The notes beneath the pieces are model-generated. The model saw only the letters and a list, made by a program, of their open reading frames with translations. It did no database searches and was not told the DNA's origin. This document shows, in pieces, positions 22,768-28,901 of a DNA stretch of 28,901 nucleotides. The number at the start of each line of letters is the position of its first letter. Position 1 is the first letter of the stretch. Made by a program: the position numbers and the translations under genes. Source of the stretch: JAVJPJ01 sp040217295 (GTDB taxonomy: Bacteria; Pseudomonadota; Alphaproteobacteria; Rhodobacterales; Rhodobacteraceae); NCBI GenBank assembly GCA_964460185.1, contig CAYWTM010000033.1, positions 1 to 28,901 of the forward strand. Reading direction: 5' to 3'.

Positions 22768-22865
22768 GTATGGTTGAAGCCATGGATTATGCGACGATAT
22801 ATGACCCGGCGCCCCCCCGCCGCGCCAGAAACGCGCTGCGTTTCAAGAATGCTGAAAGGTTCTAG

Positions 22866-24170
22866 ATGAAGATCTTCCCGATCGTGACAGCGGCCCTTGT
22901 GACCCTTGCACTCTACTTCGTGATCCTCGACCGCGAGGCGCTGGTCAATTTCGCCGGCCGTTTCGGCGCGGGCGGCGATGACGTGAGTGCCACGGATCAG
23001 GGTCTTGCGGCTCAGACGGCAACCGCGGACGCCACGCCGGTGGCCGAGGATGACCGGCGCGTGCATGTGGTCGCGCTGAGGTCTTCGGCCGAAATCCGGG
23101 AAAACGCCGTGGTTCTTCGCGGACGCACAGAGGCCGTGCGCCAGGTTAGCGTATCGTCGGAAACCTCTGGCCGCATCGTGTCGGACCCCATTCGCGCAGG
23201 CGCAATGATCGATGAAGGCCAAGTGATGTGCCAGATCGATCCCGGCACCAGCGAAGTTGCACTGGCCGAGGCGACCGCACGGCTGCTGGAGGCACAGGCG
23301 CGACTGCCCGAAGCCCGCGCGCAACTGCCCGTGGCCCGCGCCCGGCAGGCCGAAGCAGAGGCGAATCTTGTCGCCGCGCGCCTCGATGCCAATGCCGCCA
23401 GCCGCCTGAGCGAAAGCGGATTTGCGTCCGAGACCCGCGCAGCCAACGCCGCGGCCACGGTCAGCGCAGCGCAAGCCGCGGTGGAATCGGCCGCCGCCAG
23501 CGTCGAGGCCGCCGACGCCGGCATCCAAAGCGCCCAAAGCGGCATTCAGGCGGCCCAGGCAGGCGTGCAGCGCGCCGAACAGGACATCGAGCGCCTGACC
23601 ATCCGGGCGCCCTTTTCGGGAATACTCGAAACCGACACGGCAGAATTGGGCCAGCTGCTTCAGCCCGGCGCATTATGTGCCACGATCATCCAGCTCGACC
23701 CGATGAAACTCGTGGGTTTCGTGCCCGAAGCACAGGTGGACCGGGTGGAGATTGGCGCAACAGCCGGTGCGCGGTTGGCCTCCGGGCAAGAAGCCGTCGG
23801 CCGTGTCACCTTTCTCAGCCGGTCGGCCGACCCGCAGACACGGACGTTCCGGGTCGAAATCGAAATCCCCAATGCCGACCTGGCGATCCGAGACGGCCAG
23901 ACCGCCGAGATCCTGGTATCGACGCAGGGCACGCCGGCGCATCTGTTGCCGTCCTCCGCGCTGACCCTGAATGACGAAGGCATCCTGGGTGTGCGGATCG
24001 CACGCGACGGTATCGCACGCTTTGCCCCGGTCACCATGTTGCGCGACACCGCCCAGGGCGTCTGGTTGTCGGGTCTGCCGCAAGAGGCGGACGTGATCAT
24101 CGTCGGCCAGGAATTCGTCACTGACGGCGTGCCGGTCCGCGTCACCTATGCCGAGGAGCAAACCCAATGA
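22866..24170 (+). CDS. RND efflux periplasmic adaptor (membrane fusion protein)
   Basis: A 434-aa protein of the HlyD/AcrA family. One N-terminal anchor (about 5-22, PIVTAALVTLALYFVILD) precedes an Ala/Gln-rich linker. A barrel-sandwich (lipoyl-like) half is seen as VRQVSVSSETSGRIVSDPIRAGAMIDEG. Residues about 130-245 form an Ala/Glu-rich coiled-coil hairpin (LLEAQARLPEARAQLPVARA..), then DIERLTIRAPFSGILETDT closes the sandwich. A beta-barrel with GFVPEAQVDRVEIG and a C-terminal proximal domain follow. AAAGG sits just before the ATG. It overlaps the pump gene by ATGA. The pump drives substrate out by proton flow; the substrate is unknown. No TolC-type gene is adjacent. Confidence 0.93.
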   Translation: MKIFPIVTAALVTLALYFVILDREALVNFAGRFGAGGDDVSATDQGLAAQTATADATPVAEDDRRVHVVALRSSAEIRENAVVLRGRTEAVRQVSVSSETSGRIVSDPIRAGAMIDEGQVMCQIDPGTSEVALAEATARLLEAQARLPEARAQLPVARARQAEAEANLVAARLDANAASRLSESGFASETRAANAAATVSAAQAAVESAAASVEAADAGIQSAQSGIQAAQAGVQRAEQDIERLTIRAPFSGILETDTAELGQLLQPGALCATIIQLDPMKLVGFVPEAQVDRVEIGATAGARLASGQEAVGRVTFLSRSADPQTRTFRVEIEIPNADLAIRDGQTAEILVSTQGTPAHLLPSSALTLNDEGILGVRIARDGIARFAPVTMLRDTAQGVWLSGLPQEADVIIVGQEFVTDGVPVRVTYAEEQTQ

Positions 24171-27100
24171 CGGGTCTGGTCGACTGGGCCGCCTCGCGCG
24201 CCAGGATGGTCGTTGCCTTCGTGATCTTGTCGCTGACCGTGGGCACAGCGGCCTATGTCGGTCTGCCCAAGGAAGGCGAACCGGACATCGACATTCCGGG
24301 CCTGTTCATTTCCGTGCCCTTCCCCGGCATTTCCGCCGAAGACAGCGAGCGCCTGCTGATCCGGCCCATGGAATCCGAGTTTCAGGATCTCGATGGCCTG
24401 ACCCAGATCAACAGCACGGCCTCCGAAGGGTTCGCCGGCGTTTTTCTGGAGTTCGAATTCGGGTGGGACAAGTCGGGCACGATTGCGGACGTGCGCGATG
24501 CGATGGGCCGGGCCGAAGCCGAGTTTCCCGATGGCGCGGAAAGTTGGGAGATCTCGGAAATCAACTTCTCCGAGTTCCCGATCATCATCGTGGCCCTGTC
24601 GGGCAATGCCCCCGAGCGCACGATGATCCGGCTTGCCAACGAGATGCAGGACGCTCTCGAGGCGCTGTCGCCCGTGCTGGAGGCCGGGCTGGCCGGCACA
24701 CGCGACGAGATGCTCGAGGTCATTCTCGATCCGCTGGCGCTGGAGGCCTATGACGTCACCGCCGCCGACCTGATCAATGCCGTCGTGAACAACAACCAGT
24801 TGATCGCCGCGGGCGAGGTCACGACCGCATCCGGGGCCATTTCGGTCAAGATCCCCTCGAGCTTCGACACCGCGGAAGACGTCTATAACCTGCCGATCGC
24901 GGTGAATGGCGACCGTGTCGTGACCCTGGGCGAACTGGCCGAAATCCGTCTGACATATCAAGACAGGACGGGCACGGCGCGGTTCAACGGGGAAACCACC
25001 GTCGCGTTGCAGGTGGTCAAACGGCAGGGGTTCAACATCATCGACACCGCCGCCCTTGTCCGCGAGACGGTGGAACAGGTGCGCGCCGGCTGGCCCGAGG
25101 AATTGCAGGAATCCGTTCAGGTCGCCGCCACGCTTGATCAATCCGTGCAGGTCGAAGGCATGGTGCGTCAGCTGGAGGGATCGGTCCTGACGGCCATCGC
25201 GCTGGTGATGATCGTGGTGCTGGCCGCACTTGGCACGCGTTCGGCCCTATTGGTCGGTTTCGCGATCCCGACCTCGTTCCTGTTGTGTTTCATTCTGTTG
25301 GGGATCATGGGCATCACCATCTCCAACATCGTGATGTTCGGCCTGATCCTTGCGGTGGGCATGCTGGTGGATGGCGCGATCGTCGTGGTGGAATACGCCG
25401 ACAAGCGCCTGCAGCAAGGGGCCCGCCCGATGCAGGCCTATACCGATGCCGCCAAGCGGATGTTCTGGCCGATCGTGTCGTCCACCGCGACGACGCTATG
25501 CGCCTTCCTGCCGATGCTGTTCTGGCCCGGTGTGCCGGGCGAGTTCATGGGCATGTTGCCTGTCACGCTGATCTTCGTTCTGTCGGCATCGCTGATCGTG
25601 GCGCTCATCTACCTGCCGGTTCTGGGCGGGGTCGCGGCGCGGTTCTCGCGGGTGGTCGACCGCGGTACCGACCTGGTGAAGGGCATCATGCCGTGGTATT
25701 TCGCCCGGCTGGCCGTGACGCTTGCCATTGGTTACGTGATGTTCATGGCCGCGATGCAAACGGTCAACCCGGGCGTCTTGTTCCCCGAACCGCCGGCCGA
25801 TACCCCGCCCATGATGGCAATGCTGCCGGGCATGGTTCTGTTCGTCGCCGCCTCGGCGCTGATGTCGGTCTTTCTGGGATCGGTGCAGATCGCGCGACCG
25901 AAAAAACGCGTCAGCTCCGGCTATCGTCGCACGCCTTTTGGATGGTTCATCCATTTGTTGACGGGAAATCCGGTCATGCCGCTGGTGTCGATAGCGGCTG
26001 TCGGCGTCTTCGTGGTGTCGGTGTTCACCTATTTTGGCGCCAACAACAACGGCGTGGAATTCTTTGTCGAGACCGAGCCGGAGAACGCCATTGTCTACGT
26101 GCGCGCACGCGGCAACCTGTCGGTCGAAGAACAAGATGAACTGGTCCGCCAGGTCGAAGAGCTGGTGCTGCAGCAACCCGGCCTGCGCGACGTCTTTTCC
26201 TTTGCCGGCGACGGTGGACTGAACAACAACACGGGTGGCGCCGCAGCGCCCGGCGACACGATCGGACAGGTTCAGATGGATCTGGCCCCCTGGGACCAGC
26301 GCCCGCCGGGCAACGTGATCCTGGACGAGCTTCAGGCGCGGCTGGATACCATACCCGGCATCTACACAGAGATTTTCGAACAGGCCCAGGGCCCAGGCGA
26401 AGGCAAACCCGTCAGCCTGCGGCTGTCCGGCGACAACTGGGAAGAACTGCAAGACGGCACCAGGATCGCGCGCGCCTTTTTCGACCAGCTGGACGGTCTG
26501 ACCCTGCAAGAAGACAGCCTGCCCCTGCCTGGCATCGACTGGCAGATCAATGTCGACGTGGAGGCAGCGGGCCGGTTCGGTGCCGATGTGGCCACGGTCG
26601 GCGGCATGGTCCAGCTTGTGACGCGGGGCATCTTGCTCGACACCATGCGGGTGCCGACATCGGACGAGGAAATCGACATCCGCGTCCGCTTTCCCGAAGA
26701 GGCGCGCGTGTTGTCCAGCCTCGACACCCTGCGCGTGCGCACCCGCGACGGCCTTGTCCCGCTGTCGAATTTCGTCACCTACGAACCTGCCCCGCAATTG
26801 GCGCAGATCTCGCGCATCGACCAATCACGCGTCTTCGATGTAAAGGCCGATGTGATCTCGTCGCTTGTGCGGGTGGATGACGGCGACGGAAACACCATCG
26901 CCTTGTTGCGCGACACGGCCGACCCGACGGTGACGGGCGGCGCCGATTTCACTGTCGGGGAAACCGGCTGGCAGGTCTTTGCGCTGTATGATGGCGCGCA
27001 ACCCGATGCCGTGCGCGACGGGCTGCAATCGGGCGATATGACCTCGGTTCCCGTCACACCGACCGAACGCATCGAAGTGATCACCGAATGGCTTGAATCG

Positions 27101-27967
27101 ACCAATCCGCTGCCGGCTTCGGTCAGTTGGGAATGGGCCGGCGATCAGGAAGAACAGGCGGAATCCGCAGCCTTCCTGGGACAGGCCTTTGGTGCGGCGC
27201 TTGGCTTGATGTTCATCATCCTGCTGGCGCAGTTCAATTCGATCTACAACTCCATCCTTGTCTTGTTGGCGGTGGTTCTGTCGACCACGGGTGTCCTGAT
27301 CGGCATGCTGGTGATGGACCAGACGTTCTCGATCATCATGACCGGGACGGGGATCGTGGCGCTGGCGGGGATCGTGGTGAACAACAACATTGTCCTGATC
27401 GACACCTACCAGGAATATTCCCGCTACATGCCCCGGCTCGAGGCCATCGTGCGCACCGCCGAGGCGCGCATCAGGCCGGTCTTGCTGACCACCATCACCA
27501 CGATGGCGGGGCTGGCACCGATGATGTACGGCATCAGCCTCGATTTCGGAAACGGCGGCTTCACGGTCGACAGCCCCACCGCGCTGTGGTGGAAACAACT
27601 GGCGACGGCGGTTGTGTTCGGGCTTGGCATCGCGACGGTGCTGACGCTGATATTCACCCCCTCGCTTCTGGCGCTGCGGATCTGGTTCTGGACCATACTG
27701 GACTGGATCGCGAAGGGCCTCGCCCGGATCGGGGCCAATTCCCTGAACCAGCGCGCACAGGATTGGGCGCTGCAAAAACAGGCACGCCGGGTGGCAAACC
27801 CCACCATATTCTGGGATGAGGATCCGCGCCCTGATCCGACGCCCGAGACGACGGAGCCGGATGCCCCCGCAACGACAGAGGACCAGACGCGGCAGCCTGA
27901 CACCGGTGACGATAGCGATCTGGACAAAGACGCACCGACCGGTCCACCCCTGCGCGCGGCGGAATAG
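24167..27967 (+). CDS. RND efflux pump, inner-membrane permease
   Basis: A 1266-aa proton-driven transporter of the RND superfamily, longer than the usual 1030-1050 aa. It begins MTGLVDWAASRARMVVAFVILS, with two six-helix bundles and large periplasmic loops. Porter-domain segments (PGISAEDSERLLIRPMES, SEFPIIIVALSG) are recognisable. TM4 reads ILAVGMLVDGAIVVVEYADK (Asp at 402), and the TM10 region reads GIVVNNNIVLIDTYQEY (Asn 1072-1074). So only one of the two Asp of AcrB's VDD motif is kept, and the Lys of AcrB's TM10 is replaced. The extra length includes an insert around 500-620 and an acidic Thr/Pro/Asp-rich tail (about the last 60 residues). It is coupled to the adaptor gene by ATGA. Confidence 0.94.
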   Translation: MTGLVDWAASRARMVVAFVILSLTVGTAAYVGLPKEGEPDIDIPGLFISVPFPGISAEDSERLLIRPMESEFQDLDGLTQINSTASEGFAGVFLEFEFGWDKSGTIADVRDAMGRAEAEFPDGAESWEISEINFSEFPIIIVALSGNAPERTMIRLANEMQDALEALSPVLEAGLAGTRDEMLEVILDPLALEAYDVTAADLINAVVNNNQLIAAGEVTTASGAISVKIPSSFDTAEDVYNLPIAVNGDRVVTLGELAEIRLTYQDRTGTARFNGETTVALQVVKRQGFNIIDTAALVRETVEQVRAGWPEELQESVQVAATLDQSVQVEGMVRQLEGSVLTAIALVMIVVLAALGTRSALLVGFAIPTSFLLCFILLGIMGITISNIVMFGLILAVGMLVDGAIVVVEYADKRLQQGARPMQAYTDAAKRMFWPIVSSTATTLCAFLPMLFWPGVPGEFMGMLPVTLIFVLSASLIVALIYLPVLGGVAARFSRVVDRGTDLVKGIMPWYFARLAVTLAIGYVMFMAAMQTVNPGVLFPEPPADTPPMMAMLPGMVLFVAASALMSVFLGSVQIARPKKRVSSGYRRTPFGWFIHLLTGNPVMPLVSIAAVGVFVVSVFTYFGANNNGVEFFVETEPENAIVYVRARGNLSVEEQDELVRQVEELVLQQPGLRDVFSFAGDGGLNNNTGGAAAPGDTIGQVQMDLAPWDQRPPGNVILDELQARLDTIPGIYTEIFEQAQGPGEGKPVSLRLSGDNWEELQDGTRIARAFFDQLDGLTLQEDSLPLPGIDWQINVDVEAAGRFGADVATVGGMVQLVTRGILLDTMRVPTSDEEIDIRVRFPEEARVLSSLDTLRVRTRDGLVPLSNFVTYEPAPQLAQISRIDQSRVFDVKADVISSLVRVDDGDGNTIALLRDTADPTVTGGADFTVGETGWQVFALYDGAQPDAVRDGLQSGDMTSVPVTPTERIEVITEWLESTNPLPASVSWEWAGDQEEQAESAAFLGQAFGAALGLMFIILLAQFNSIYNSILVLLAVVLSTTGVLIGMLVMDQTFSIIMTGTGIVALAGIVVNNNIVLIDTYQEYSRYMPRLEAIVRTAEARIRPVLLTTITTMAGLAPMMYGISLDFGNGGFTVDSPTALWWKQLATAVVFGLGIATVLTLIFTPSLLALRIWFWTILDWIAKGLARIGANSLNQRAQDWALQKQARRVANPTIFWDEDPRPDPTPETTEPDAPATTEDQTRQPDTGDDSDLDKDAPTGPPLRAAE

Positions 27968-28080
27968 GGCCGCCTGCCCCGACATGCCCGGAAAACAACC
28001 CGGATCATTCAACCGGCAAGCACGGCGGACCCGGCGTAAGGGCGCGGCACAAACGCCCGCACCGGTTTATCTTTCACGGG

Positions 28081-28901
28081 CTATTCTGCCGCGTGTTTGC
28101 GCGCCTCGAGCATCGGCTTGAGGTAGCGCCCGGTATGGGACCGTTCGACATCTGCCACCTCTTCCGGGGTTCCCATGGCCACGATCTCGCCGCCGCCATC
28201 GCCGCCTTCGGGGCCGATATCGATGATATGATCCGCCGTCTTGATGACATCGAGATTGTGTTCGATCACGATCACGCTGTTGCCCTGGTCCACCAACTCG
28301 TGCAGCACCTCGAGCAGCTTGCGCACATCTTCGAAATGCAGACCCGTCGTGGGTTCGTCCAGGATATAGAGCGTCCGGCCCGTGGACCGTTTCGCCAGTT
28401 CCTTCGACAGCTTCACGCGCTGCGCCTCGCCGCCTGACAGGGTCGTGGCCTGCTGGCCCACCTTGATATAGCCAAGCCCCACGCGCACCAGTGCGTCCAT
28501 CTTTTCGCGGATCGACGGCACGGCCTTGAAGAACGTTTGCGCATCTTCAACCGTCATATCAAGAACGTCCGCTATGCTCTTGCCCTTGAAGCGGATTTCC
28601 AGCGTCTCGCGGTTATAACGCGCACCCTTGCAGGTCTCGCAGGTGACGTAGACATCGGGCAGGAAATGCATCTCGATCTTGATGACGCCGTCGCCCTGGC
28701 ACGCCTCGCAGCGCCCGCCCTTGACGTTGAAGCTGAACCGCCCCGGCTTGTAGCCGCGCGCCTTGGCCTCGGGCAGGCCCGCGAACCAGTCGCGGATGGG
28801 CGTGAAGGCCCCGGTATAGGTCGCAGGGTTCGATCGGGGCGTGCGCCCGATGGGGCGCTGGTCGATGTCGATCACCTTGTCGAGATGTTCCAGCCCCTTG
28901 A
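28081..28901 (-). CDS. uvrA: Excinuclease ABC subunit A, C-terminal part (cut by window edge)
   Basis: The last 273 residues of UvrA, the ATPase that finds DNA damage in nucleotide excision repair. The C-terminal zinc finger is visible (C-EA-C-QGDG and, after a loop, C-ET-C-KGARY). The second ABC domain follows with the signature LSGGEAQRVKL, Walker B LYILDEPTTGLH and the H-loop segment VIVIEHNLDVI. The frame continues past the window edge through the KGLEHLDKVIDIDQRPIGR segment, so this is a partial gene and not a truncation. It is convergent with the RND permease gene, separated by 113 bp in which I see no clear terminator. Confidence 0.96.
   Translation of the reverse strand, partial: KGLEHLDKVIDIDQRPIGRTPRSNPATYTGAFTPIRDWFAGLPEAKARGYKPGRFSFNVKGGRCEACQGDGVIKIEMHFLPDVYVTCETCKGARYNRETLEIRFKGKSIADVLDMTVEDAQTFFKAVPSIREKMDALVRVGLGYIKVGQQATTLSGGEAQRVKLSKELAKRSTGRTLYILDEPTTGLHFEDVRKLLEVLHELVDQGNSVIVIEHNLDVIKTADHIIDIGPEGGDGGGEIVAMGTPEEVADVERSHTGRYLKPMLEARKHAAE

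Larger units (their letters stand above)
22600..22865. promoter_or_regulatory. Divergent control region between the YfgM-like gene and the RND operon
   Basis: A 266-bp spacer with no convincing gene. It is relatively AT-rich between about 22705 and 22775 and contains the two operator-like dyads listed separately. It also contains the promoters of both units, though I could not settle on a -35/-10 pair. AAAGG, the ribosome site of the adaptor gene, lies at its right end. Confidence 0.6.

Noticed and set aside
25496..28012. Two long minus-strand frames (about 442 and 395 aa) opposite the RND permease
   Set aside because: They mirror the permease codons, lack any motif, and are rich in His, Arg and Gln as antisense frames of high-GC genes are.
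1..28901. CRISPR arrays, tRNA or rRNA genes, insertion sequences and prophage genes
   Set aside because: No regular repeats, cloverleaf-like segments, transposase or phage-type frames were recognised in the intergenic parts.

Overview
The window is a high-GC chromosomal segment whose gene content fits an alphaproteobacterium of the Rhodobacterales/Rhodobacteraceae (Roseobacter-like). Indicators are the dusB(nifR3)-ntrB order next to a fused ispDF gene, the divergent pair of DUF6456 and DUF6477 proteins, a non-pyrrolysine MttB-family methyltransferase, and a short one-helix membrane protein of a Rhodobacterales type. No mobile element, CRISPR array, tRNA or rRNA was seen. Most of the window is conserved housekeeping DNA with a few accessory genes. 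Family assignments come from reading the translations; no database search was run.

Layout. 1-1410 (minus): dusB, then the start of ntrB, cut by the window edge. 1592-3773 (plus): a tightly coupled ispDF-pgpA-pncC/cinA operon (isoprenoid precursors, phosphatidylglycerol, NMN salvage). 3860-4915 (plus): an uncharacterised small protein with a strong-looking promoter, and a TetR-type regulator. 4902-5659 (minus): a coupled pair, a secreted 113-aa protein and a DUF6314 protein. 5739-7046 (plus): purB. 7203-8122 (plus): two secreted proteins sharing one cysteine motif. 8249-9310 (plus): a lone FliG homologue. 9307-9774 (minus): a COQ10/RatA START-like protein. 9865-10428 (plus): hpt. 10429-11770: a less GC-rich stretch with a non-coding leader and an outer-membrane beta-barrel protein. 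11806-11988: a small membrane protein.

A run of ten Ns (12125-12134) marks an assembly gap. After it come cytochrome c-prime and a membrane-anchored dihaem cytochrome c (plus), lipA (minus), DUF6456 (minus) facing DUF6477 (plus) across an AT-rich spacer with a perfect DnaA-box sequence, then the MttB-family gene (minus), divergent from guaA. guaA is coupled to a YdcF/DUF218 gene. A bamB-yfgM-like envelope operon (minus) follows. A two-gene RND efflux operon (22866-27967, plus) is preceded by two operator-like dyads. The window closes with the 3' part of uvrA (minus).

Three purine genes (purB, hpt, guaA) lie in the window but in separate transcription units. Several genes concern the envelope (pgpA, porin-like protein, bamB, yfgM-like, RND pump). 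I did not find a clearly new multi-gene system. The best leads are the paired cysteine-motif secreted proteins, the DnaA-box spacer between the two DUF genes, the tandem dyads before an RND operon that has no adjacent regulator, and the orphan FliG.
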